Shown here: positions 15,001 to 27,000 of the stretch, piece by piece
Layout: the number at the start of each line of letters is the position of its first letter
Numbering within the stretch: position 1 is the first letter of the stretch
Source of the DNA: Echinometra lucunter
Taxonomy: Eukaryota; Echinodermata; Echinoidea; Camarodonta; Echinometridae
DNA length: 64,000 nucleotides
Assembly (NCBI GenBank): GCA_029962745.1
Contig: CM057165.1
Location: 8,765,523 to 8,829,522, forward strand
Reading direction: 5' to 3'
The notes under the pieces: generated by a model
What the model was told of the DNA's origin: nothing
Seen by the model: the letters and a program-made list of their open reading frames with translations, nothing else
Database searches by the model: none
Position numbers and translations under genes: made by a program

Positions 15001-18000
15001 ATTGAAACAGTGAGACTTCTGGGGTGGACTTTCCCTTTAAGCCGAGAACTAATTCTGTTTTAAGTATCGAACTGAATACCGGCCCTGATTTCTGTAAACA
15101 TGCTGGACAAAGAAAATTCTGTTTCATTGCCATAGAAATTGGAAAGCCTCTGGAGCTTGATGCAGATTTTGATAATTTTAATATGTTAAGCTCAGAACCT
15201 ATTCTACTGTGCTGCAAGAGTTCTTGATAGGCTTAAGCCAGATGATAGTCTTTAATGTGTGTACAAGACATTTACAGGAGTATGGTGACCTGGGCCCCGT
15301 TTCATAAAATTTGGTATCATTAACAAATTGCAATAACTATTGAAATCCTTGCATCTGATTGGCTGAGAGCGCATTTGTCATAGAAATGTGGTAGTTGTTA
15401 CTGATAACAAGTGACAATAATCGTTATAAGCTACTGAAATCCTTGCATCTGATAGGCTGATCTGAGAGCAAATTTGTCACAGAAAGGTAGCAGTTGTTAT
15501 ACCCAGTAGTCTGGTGTCCGGACAGGTTGGGTGTCCGGACGCGTACTTAAACTGCGTATGAAATGGCAACACGCTTATCTACCTGGAAGGAGACCCTGGG
15601 AATGGAATCCAGATGGATGATTCTTCAATATGAGGCAAAAAAACGTAAGTAATTTCACTATATTAGTGGCTTTATATTGTAATTTCAATAAAAAACAATT
15701 TATTCTGACCTTAAAATGTCTTTTCCTGTCATAAATCCGACTACAATACGAGCTCCGTCGTTCTTCCCGCTGACCATTTCGTAAATAAAGAAGTGTTAAT
15801 TTGCCCTATGAATGCTTGTGTACAAAGGTCATGAGTCCGCATAGCGAAAGTCGATCGTATTTGGCGACCGAACAAAAGAAAACTTTGAGTGCCAACATAA
15901 TTGTGTGCAGTCAAAGTCTGCTTAAATGAGAGAAATGAAAATGTTGATGGTGTTATTGTTGATGGTGGATTTTGTCGTTTTGAATGTTGTTGCTGAGTGT
16001 CTGATTAATTAAGTGCTCAGTCAATTAATACCCCTGTGTATTGGGAGTGGGGGGGTCATGATTTATCGGCTTTCTCCATCTGGCGTTGTGTAGTTTTCCT
16101 AGTCTATATGAAACAGAAATAATAATAAATTTAATTGAATTTAAGATTTCCTTTTTTAACAGAAAAATCCCCAACGTTTTCTGCAGACAACTGAGAGGTA
16201 TGATGCTGCCCTTCGCCTGTTCGAGGCTGGTGATTCTGTAAGGATTGCTGCAAGAAAATGTGGTATCCCCAAATCCTCCTTCCATAACTTCCTGACCAAG
16301 AAATATAACAGTGTCGGCAAAGGATGTCCATCCCTCTTGAAGAGAGAAGAGGAGCAACAACTAGTGGACCACATCCTTTATTTAGATGATCGAGGATATG
16401 GGCTCTCCCGACGTGAAGTGAGTAATCAATATTGCTGCACCCATTTGACATCTTTTGGCAATATAATCTGAATTTAATCATATCAGACATCAAGTGATAA
16501 CTTTAAATCAACTTATTATATTAACAATTAATAACAGAAATTATCCCAATATTCATAAATATATATATTCAGTTGCTTGAAGATATCAAATTAATCAGTA
16601 TGGGAATCATATTCATTGTTAAATATTTCCTTCCTTCTTGTCTCCTAACAGGTAATTTCCCTTGCATCAAATCTGGGAAGGAAATTGAATAGGTTCAAGG
16701 ACCGACCATCAACCAGGCACTTCCTTGGCAACAACTGGTTCAGAGGATTCCTGAGAAGATGGCCGAGTGTCCGGCTTGTGAGGCCTGCGGCACTTGCGAT
16801 GTCAAGAGCAAAGTCATCACAGCAGGAAGAGGTTGATAAGTACTTTCGCACACTGGAAACAATCCTCAAGAAATACAATCTTGAAGGAAGAGGAGACCTA
16901 ATCTTCAATGTGGACAAGAGCGGGTTCAGTGCTGAACATAAGCCGGTCAAGATTGTTGGGAGACGTTCCTTCCGTCATCAGCCACAGGCCATCACGTCGC
17001 CAAGGTCAGCCATAACAATGCTGATAGCCTGTGGAAATGCTGCAGGAGAGAGTCTACCCCCTTACCTGATCTTCAAGGGCAAGCGAGTCAACAATGAACT
17101 GAGGGAAAGGGCTCTACCTGGGACACAGGTTGTCATATCTGACTCTGGATGGAGCAACTCTGAGATATTTCTCAGATATATCAAGAGTCACTTTCTTCCT
17201 TTCATCAATCATCGGAGGCAGAGTGACGAGCACGTCCTTCTGTTGTGTGATGGCCACAAATTGCATGTAACCCCAGATGTCATTGATTACGCCAGATCTC
17301 ACATTGTCATCATTTTCATCCTCCCTGCTCATACCAGCCACTTCCTACAGCCGCTAGATGTTGGATTATTCAGTCCAATGAAGTCTGCATACAATGCGGC
17401 ATGCAGTCGATTTTTGCGGGATAATCACGGCCAAGTCATCACATGCTACAACATCTGCCAGCTGGTATGTGAGGCACATGGAAGGGCGATGACGATTGCC
17501 AACCTCAAGTCATTGTTCCGCGCCACAGGAATTATCCCCTTCTACCCTCAAGAAGTCACCAAGAGGGATGTTTGTGCAACATCGGAGCTGGTAACGGGAA
17601 ACAACAACAACAACAACAGCAAGAACAACGACGACGCAGACGTCAATGAGGCAGACGTCAACAAAGCCGACAAAGGTGACGAGGGAATAAACATTTCCAA
17701 AATGCTCGCTGAGTTGCAGCCTCAACCCCTCTCCTCCAAAAGGCCCCCTCGGAGAAGGCAGAGCGACAAATATCAACCATCAGGTGTTGCTGTTACAGAA
17801 ACCAATGAGTACATCAAGCTCCTGGCATCAAGCAATCGTCTTGGCAGTGCCCATACTCCGAGTCCAGCTTCTGAGCAGCAGCAGAACAAAGCAGGTCCCT
17901 CTGGCATGTCTGGGATAAAGAAGAGGCTTCAATTCGACGTCAGACCACATTCAGATGACTCAGACGAGGAGGAGGAGGAAGAAGATCAAGACCTCTGCTG

Positions 18001-21000
18001 CGTTTGCCACTGTAGATTGCCTCCGTCCATCGATAGGCAAGCCGTCTACATTCTTTCTTGGGCGAAGTGTGACAAGTGCAACCACTCGGTGCACCTTTCT
18101 CATTGCGTAACAACAGCCTACGTCGCGAGACATGAAGATTTCAACTGCCCTTGCTGCAAATAGTTCTCTCCCAATCACATATCTCATCCAAAACAGTATT
18201 CTTCATTCCATGTTAATCTCACCTCATATATTTATTGTTTCTTATTTGTATCTACGATCATAGTTGCTATGATTGTATAGTTTGAAAAAAGAAAAAGAAA
18301 AAGAAATGAAAATAACTAGAAAATATATGATTGAAAATATGAAAGAACATTTTAGTGACTTTTCATTTCAAACCATATATTGTTGGTGGAATGAATGAGA
18401 GAATGAATGATGATTGGCTCAATTTGACTCAGTGAAGGAAACAATGAATCAAAACAAACAAAATGAAAGTATGAAAGGAGTGACAACTAAAACATGAAAG
18501 TATGAATGGATGACCTTGAAAGAATGATAGCATGAATGAAATAAACTGAATGAAAAAAGAAGAAATGAAAAACTGGACAGAAAATCAAAGATAAATCAAT
18601 GCAAGAATGGATGGCATTAGACAGCAAGAAAAAAAAAATCTGAACAAAATTAATCAAATCAATAATAGATATATAACTGAAAAAAAAGAGGATATGAAGA
18701 AATTAACTTTTAAACATAACTGGTCATGACAAATAAAAAAAAATTCTGAAAATGTGCCAACCAACTTGAACTTTCATTTTAAAAAGTAGAGAATGATCAA
18801 AAAAAAGAAGAGATTTCTTCTAATACTCGTATAATAATGATTCCAATAATAATAGAAAACAAAAATATAACATTTCATCTATTATTCGTTCCTTAAAATT
18901 CCATAACAATTTTGTAATAGGTGGAAAGAACCGTTCTCTGCCCCTCCTCCCCCCCCCCCACGCCCCCATGCATGCAAGATTGTTCTCTGGGAAAAGCTGT
19001 ACAGAGGGCGCACGAGCATTTTCTACGGGGTGCAGTGGAAGCCGAAAAGTGTAATTATCGGACACATTCTTTTAAACTGGAAATAAAGCGATTTCCCGTG
19101 TAAAAGTTCAAAAAAATTTGCAAGGTATGTTCAGTGCAATATAGGCAGCCTATTTTCTTGTGAAAAATTGTTCCTTAGTACTGAGTTTAGGTAAAAACCA
19201 ACAGCAAATGCGACCTTCGTTAAGTGTCCGGACATCCAACCCCCCATCCTACTCGTAGAAAGTTTTATGAAACGGGGGCCCCAGAGCAACTTACTGACAT
19301 TAAATTTCATATATAAAATGTATCCTCTGGAAAGGCGCTGTATAAATCCAGTTATTATTATTATGTAAACATTGCTTCTTATTTAACCAGGACAAACGTG
19401 AGAAAGCAGAGAAATCCGAAGAAGAAGAAGGAAGCAACAGCATAAAGAGCCAGTCTCCAAGGTCAGACAGTAAGGCAAGAAGCAGAGCAGGTAGCCTAGC
19501 TGGTAGCCAAGCTGGTAGCCAAGCAGGAAGTCAGCCAGAGAACTCTGCCAAGTCGGTATGTTGGCTGCACATATTTATTCCCATGTGTGCAGAAACTTGG
19601 AGTGAATGTAAATGTTAATTGAAAAAACTTTATTTCAACTTTTACGAATACTCTACAGGTGGACGGCATCTGCTCCTGATTCTGTTCAATTTTTTTATTC
19701 CTTTTCTTTTCCATCTTTTTCTGCATCTAGAATGTTTTAATGTGTGGGTGCTGTGCATTTTTTTCCACCCTATATACTAAGGCTATCATTGAAAACAGCG
19801 GTGTTTGTTAACCCATTCGTGACAGGAATTATTTAAAGCCTAATTTGATCAGCTTTTATTCTTCAAATTGGCAACACCAACATTTTTATTTTATTGCTAC
19901 ATTTTTCTTATAAAACGTCATGTGTCTGAAATGAATATAAATTGACAGAAATTATGATGAGAAGTCAAAAAGTTGCCAATACGCAGGGGAAAACGGTGAT
20001 TTTAAACTTTCTATCACATTGCCAATTTAAGGATTTTAATGCTTATTTTCCTTTAAAAAAATTTCAGCATCAAACAACGAATATTGATGCAACCAAAATG
20101 GGCACAGTTTGTGTAGAATTTTTTGCTCTTTCTGCTCATGTATTTGGTATGATTTTTAGGGCTTTGCATCAAAAGATATTAGGCCAAACCACAGAATGTG
20201 GACCCTATGTCACGAATGGGTTAAAGAGAAGCTTGAGTTCTAGCTGGGAATGGTGGATCAATAATTTGTGAGCTTTCTCATTCTTTCCATGTCAGTTAGG
20301 AAGAATGTCATAGTAAATATGTCCCCTAGAAAGGATTGCTTTTCAAATGCCCTCATATTCAAAATATGACAAGAAAAAGCTGAAAAAGTGGTTGGCAACA
20401 TTCGTGCCAGATTTGTGTGTGGTCCCATATACTAACTTCTTTGTGTAGTGCAAGTACCTTTTGGGGAAAGTAAGTGAATTTCTTATCAATGCGATAATCT
20501 CCATATCTCACACTAGACACTTGTCACTATGAACATGGCAGACAAAGAAAGCGGACAAAATAAACAACCTCTCATTCTACCCTTCACAGCTATTATGTTT
20601 AATCATGCAGTTCCAGGTGAATATGCATGTGACACCTGTTCCACATATTTTAGACAATAGCAGTGAAGGGATGTTCTTTTGACTACCAGAACCATTGTGA
20701 AGGGTAGAATGGGGGGTTGTTTATTTTGTCCGTTTTCTTTGTCTGTCATGTTCATAGTGTGTGTTTATATACAACTAATCTAACTCTTCCAGTTGCTTTG
20801 AGCAGTTTCTTTCACATTATGATAATTCATGACCAGAGCTCCAGTTTATCTTTAAGCAGTGATGAAGCTGCATATGTGAACCAACCTCGAGTCTTTTTAA
20901 AAGAATTTTTTCTCTTTTATGCTCAAATAGTCGATTAGTTAGACATGTTTCTTTTTATTATTTCATGTGCTCTGTCTTTCCCATCCCCCATAACTTACAT

Positions 21001-24000
21001 TAATTCACTTTGTGCTGTGCAAATTTTTATAGGCTTTTTTTTCTTCCTGTTGTTATAGCTCAAAATTCAGTGCACGTTTGTTCAGTGTAATACCAAAACT
21101 ATTCTTCATGTTTTTTATTGTACAACCAATGTCCCCCATACATGTATCTTCATGTCAGTAACTAATACAACTTCTGTAGCTTCTGCCCAAGTCTTTCATT
21201 TCATTCATCTACTTGCTGTGTTCCTGTCCTATCTGTCTTCATCCTTGTGTAGTCTGCAAGCAGGAAAGGATCTAATGTGAAAGGTTCTAATTTAAGGAAG
21301 ACAGTTCTAACAAAGCCCAAGTTAAGGGTGAGTTTTTCTCTGCTAGATCTAGATTTAACAAACTTTTCTGAAGCATCCATGAAATACGGTAATTAAGCAT
21401 TGTAATAAAATGTATCCATTTAGAATTTTGTTGAAGGAGTAGATAGCGATGATAGTGATGATAAGTGATGATAATGATACAAATAATTCATGTTTGCGAG
21501 TGCATTAGTGCATACGCACTGCACGAACGTTAAGTCACAATGGGATAATGAACGAGACTTGTCGAGTTCATTATCCAACTCATTGTGACTTAACTGAGTG
21601 CAGTTCGTATCACTAATGCACGAGCCACAAAGTATGAATTATTTATTTTATAAAACGGGTCGACAACATGAATATAAAGCCAGCATATAAGCTACGAACC
21701 TGATTGAAATCTCAATATTCGCAGTCATGGAGGCTGCCCTTTGCTTTCTTTTGTGACCATCACGTATGATAAGCGCAGCCTAGCCTAACAATGTAATGCG
21801 CTTCTTGATACGCGCATCAATGTCCTTGCTACATAAAACTATGCGCATTTCATTGCACATTGGGTTTGCGCCCAGAGTTAGAGTACGCGTTGCATGAGGA
21901 TTTCTAGTCAGAGTGCATGTTATGCCTTTTTGCTGCGCACTTTTTGCACTCCCGTGCATGTTAGCGAAAAAATAAAGAGCACACACGTGACTCATTTCAG
22001 CGCGTCTGATTGGTTACATTCTTGAACCCGTTTTATAATGATTGATAATAATAATGATGATAATGATAATAATGATAATAATGATAATAATAATAATGAT
22101 GATAATAATAATAATGATGATAATGATAATAATGATGATAATAACGATGATAATGATGATAATAATAATAATGATGATAATAATGATGATAATAATGATA
22201 ATAATGATGATAATAATAATAATGATAATAATAACGATGATAATGATAATAATAATAATGATAATAATAATGATAATAATAAATAATAATGATAGTAATA
22301 ATAATAATGATAATAACGATGATAATAATGATAATAAGCTATTGTTGCATGTGAATGTTTAATTGGTAGATATTGTAGAGGTCTTTGATTTGGCTTTGAC
22401 TAGATACTAACATTCAAAGTGTGGTAGTAGTTATATCTTCAATTATGCTTTCTTTATGTTTGTTTGTCTATGAAATAATCAGGTAACATGCATGTGTCTA
22501 TTGCTACATCTTTTTCTCTTGCTTTGTCACCCTATGGTGTGCCATGTAATATCATTTTTAATAATAATAATAATAATAGATGGGATTTGTAATGCGCCAA
22601 ATCCACTCTGCAGAGTGCCCAAGGCGCAGTGAAAGAAAGAAAGAGAGAGAAGAGCACAAATACAATGATAAATTAAGGAACAATTAAGAGTAGGAAGCAT
22701 TGAATAGACGTGTCTTAAGGTAACGTTTAAATGTGTCAATTGAAGTGCATTCACGGATAACCAGGGGAAGATCATTCCAGAGAACAGGGCCAGCGTGAGC
22801 AAAAGCCCGTACCCCCCATGTCTTAACAGATTTGGGAACAACTAGGGAACCAGAGTTGGATGAACGTAGGGACCTGACAGGAGTGTATTTGTTAATCAGA
22901 TTGATGTTGTATTGTGGAGCAGAACCGTTAATTGCATGGAATACAAGGAGAATACTTGTGATAGTGCATATCATTCATGGCATGTTTCCCTTTCTCTCTG
23001 CTCGGTTTCCTTATAATAAACCTGTTGTGCCATTGTCTTCATGTTTGACCAACTTTGGTTCAGAGAATTTCAAGATTTGAGGCTCAAAATCTGCTCAGTC
23101 TACATTTTGCATTTGCTCTTCTTTTCTTTTTTTTTGGTCTCTGTTTATTTCAATTTCCATTTTCTTTTCTTTTGTTGTTTTTGGTAGAAATAGTGGGCAT
23201 TTCTTTTGAATAAAAATTTGTTTAATGGAGAGTGATGGTAAACATTTTCATTAGGACAAATTAAATGAGAGAAGCTCTGCTTCTTTGGCTGTCACCTCCT
23301 TGTGCATTCTAGCCTTTAATCATGGCAGCCTGAGAGCTCTTTTCTTTGCTCTTTCTTACTCTTAACCTCTGCTGCCCTCAAAACGCACAGATTACGTCTG
23401 TGATTTTGAGACTAGTCATAGCGAGCAGCTTGCTGCAAGCTACCTTTATTCACTCATCCTCACGTTGTTGTTTTAGTTTATTTTAAGCCTTTAATTTTTT
23501 CGTACGAAAAAGTTTCAAGGCTCTAAATAAACTAAAAGAACAACACCCTCATGAGTGAGTAAAGGCGGCATGCAGCAAGCTGCCCACTGTGTCGACTACC
23601 CGGGAGGGGGGGGGGGGAGGCACTCGACCCCAAAAGTGATAGGTATGTGCCGCGGGCGAGACAAAAAGCGGGGGCTTTGGAATGGGCTTATTGTGAAAAG
23701 GAGGGTCTTCGGAACGGGCTTCGGAACTACAAATGTTTGTGAAAACGGGGTTCTTTGAAACAGTTCGCCTGCGTGTGAGTGCGTATGTATCCCTATGGAA
23801 CGGCATACGTGCATGCAGCTAGCCCGGCGGCACGGGCGCCGGGTGCGCTCACGCAGAGGCGATGGTCGGACAGCGCTCTGCCGGCCGCTTTTCACCAAAA
23901 ATGCAGCTCATTGTAGCGGATCAATGCGGCTGGAACGGTGTAGCGAAAAATATGCAACGCTTTGGAACGGATTTCTTTCTTCTTTTTTCTCGATAAGAAG

Positions 24001-27000
24001 AAAATGCTATGCTTTGGAATGGCTTTCTTTGTTCTTTTTCTCAATAAGATAAAAATGCTATGCTTTGGAACGGAAATTTGAATGTAAAAATGAGGGTCTT
24101 CTCCGCGGCACATACCCACCACGCATTATATACTGAGTGCCCCCCCCCCCCCCCCCCCCCCCCCGTCTACTTGTCTTGCAATCACAGACTTTGCTCCACG
24201 TTTCAAGGAGAGAGAGCTGGAAAGAGTGATGAAAAGAGCTAGCAGGCCACCATGATTCAAGGCTATGTGCATTTATACGTGTCAACTCCTGTCATCTTCT
24301 TGCAGGAGTCATCCCGTCAATCCCAGGACGACTCCTCTACTGCTGAGGAGAGCCAGGATCCTCCTCCTCTTCCTGTTGTCACTGAGGTGCTCCTGACCTC
24401 CAACGGGACTAACTTCTACGTCCTGAAGGTTGCCGGGGAGCACGGGATCGCATCAGATCAAGACCAGAACGAGGAGGACGGGATGGAGACTTTGGTGGAG
24501 GAGGAGGAACGACCAACCTACCTAACGAATGTCACCATCCCGCAGGAAACTTTGAACAACTTGAGAAAGACGTAAGAGAATAAATATTTCATCATCTATG
24601 TACCTTGATACTTGATGAGGTAATCCCATAGGCAGCTCACTCAGGAAGCTATACTGGGATGATTGGTGAGGCGAGTAGTTGCAAGGAGTGCCGTGAGGGT
24701 GCAGAATCGGTGTGTAGATAAAGCACGTATCAATTTAAAGTAAAATATGCTTTGTCGAGTGCAAGTAAGATCCATGCCAGTGAACTTCAAATATGAATGA
24801 GTCGGCAGGAGGCTGCATAGTTCTGATGCCAGGTAAAGCGGCCTCCTTGATGTAGGATGTTTCCTTTTCCTCCACTGCCAAGCCTTCGTCGTATCTAACA
24901 TTACATTGAAAATACTGTCAACATGAGCCAGTCATGCCTATTCCAAATTTCTCTGTTTTTGACATACACTTTCTTTGAAGTGCACACTGTTTATAATCAT
25001 TATATTATTTGAATTTCTCTTTATTTGTGATTCATTTTTCATATTTCTTCTGTGATCTTCTATTTCTGTTTCCATGTAGAATGAGGATGTCTTTCCTAGA
25101 GCACCTTGAGGAATGGATGGTGTATGCTGTTGAGAGAGCACACAGTGTGGTAGCTGCAAAGGTAAGCAGTCTTCCTTATTTATTTTTAGTATAATATTTT
25201 GTTTTCAAAATTGATTATTTTTTCTTAATATGGGATACTTTTTTATATGCTCCACATGATGATGAAGAAATTAAGGTCACATGACCCCCATTTTCCTATA
25301 TATGGACATATGCTGTAGAGAGGAAGCAACTTCATGGATTTCCACATGAGACAGTGATGTCTTTTATTCATTTACTAACATGTGTACATTTGCAAGGTAC
25401 ACTGAGATTTCCACACAGATTTTTTAAAGAGAAATCTTTTTTTATTAAGTAATTCATGCACATGTTCACTGTAGGACCACTGGTAGTCTGAGAATGGAAA
25501 ATTGTGAACACAATTTAAAATGTATTTTTGTGAAATCAACACCAAATCTTCATGCATCTACATAATTGCTAAGTTGTTAATAAATTTCAGATTTATTAAA
25601 TTCTATAAATGACCTCAAGCTTCGTACACCAGTAATTATTGTTTACCATATGTATTGATGTGGTGTTCAGTAACTAATGTATCCCCCATACACACATACA
25701 CACACACAAATAATATATTTCTGTAACATTTTATTGATTACATTAAAAAAAAAAAAACTGAGAAAACAAATGCATAATATGCTGTTTAACTATCCATATT
25801 CACGATTCAGTGCATTAAGAAATTCTGTAGATGCCTTTGTGAAAAAACTTTGGTAATTCTGTCATCAGAAGCTAGTTTCTTGCAAAATCTCTAAAAATCG
25901 GTTTTGTTTTCTTCAAACTAGACTGAGGAGTTGAAGAGCGAGTTGGATCTGCGACTTCATCTCCATGAGCCCCGCTCGAAGCGCACAGAGCTCGACATCC
26001 ATAATGTACGTGCAGCCGAGCTCCTGTTGCACCAGGAACGTGTCACCAAGCATTCCAAGGGTGTCTCCTGTGCCTTGTCGGAGGTCAAACAGAGGTTTGC
26101 TGCCATGCAGAAGGAACATGATAGTGTTGTGGAGAAATTCAAGCAGGAGATAGATACTATGGAGAACGTGTTTGTGAATGCTTCAAGATCGGCCGAGTGA
26201 GTAGATTCTCTATAAGATTTCTTATACAGTATTTGTAAGGACTGTTAACCCATAGAGGTACAGTGTCACCTTTAGGAGATGCTTTTGCAGTATCTGTTGG
26301 TCCAGAATGTTGGGCAGTGCATATCATACATGAGTAGAAAGAGAAAAATGCACTGACAAATTTGAGCCCATTCCCGTCGCTTGTATGGTGTGGCATTCTT
26401 GAATTAGAGCAGTTTAAGTGTAACTAATCATTAAAATCTTTAAATTGGCAACACAGTGAATAATATATAATCACTACTTCTGTGTTCAAATTGGCAATTT
26501 CTGATTCAATGTTACAATTATATTTCATTTTGGTTTATGTTATATCCATATATATTTTTTTCAAGCTATGTAAACGTGGAAAAAAAATAATTTGTATTGC
26601 CAATTTGAGGATTGAAGATGATCAATTTAGACCTCAAGAAAGCTCTGTACTGCTATGGGTTAACGTGTGATCAGATATTTGTGAGAGTGTGTTGGTACAT
26701 GTAGTAATGAGTGAACATATTATCTTAACATGGTAGATACATTGCATTGAGGATTCACCCATTCATTGTCCAAAATGAACACCATCATCTGTCAAATGAA
26801 ACAAGACCATGTACCATAATTTTTTCTCAATATATCTACAATTCTCCCTATCACCAGTAACCAATGTTAACCAATATTTGCTATTGATACTGATATGTGG
26901 GGGGCGTTTCATGAAACAATTAGTCGGTGGTTTTCACCGACTAATTTGCTTTCAGCCAATCAGATATGAGTATTTTCAGTAGCTTATAAAATTTGTCGGT

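Larger units (their letters stand above)
15292..19285. repeat. Palindromic element split by the pogo-like insertion
   Basis: The left half starts ggccccgtttcataaaattt near 15294 and the right half ends gttttatgaaacgggggccc near 19281. Other copies of the family (27978..28124) keep both arms about 100 bases apart. The left half also contains an internal duplication of the segment around tgattggctgagagc (15352 and 15440). Confidence 0.75.
19391..24571 (+). other. CCDC180: CCDC180 linker: Ser/Gly/Glu-rich exons 12-14
   Basis: Three exons encode a hydrophilic linker between the coiled-coil halves. Exon 19391-19555 has EEEEGSNS followed by a small GSQA-type repeat (AGSLAGSQAGSQAGSQ). Exon 21253-21327 is a short basic serine-rich segment (SASRKGSNVKGSNLRK); it is 25 codons, phase 0 on both sides, so it could be skipped without a frame change. 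Exon 24306-24571 carries an acidic region (EEDGMETLVEEEE) and then PTYLTNVTIPQETLNNL, the lead into the conserved central helix. The exact use of exon 21253-21327 is the least certain in the gene. Confidence 0.72.

Noticed and set aside
16025..16493. Frames on the - strand, 111-120 codons
   Set aside because: Antisense shadows of the transposase helix-turn-helix exon.
19942..20271. 109-codon frame, with similar ones at 45227 and 58001
   Set aside because: They are the same chance frame in family A TIR repeats; no protein family is recognised and the frame is not kept in every copy.
22038..22362. Open frames coding Asp/Asn and Ile/Met runs
   Set aside because: They are readings of a GAT/AAT microsatellite with no other sequence content.
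23549..24285. Several 75-100-codon Pro/Arg-rich frames
   Set aside because: All lie in the TIR element bounded by poly-G and poly-C.
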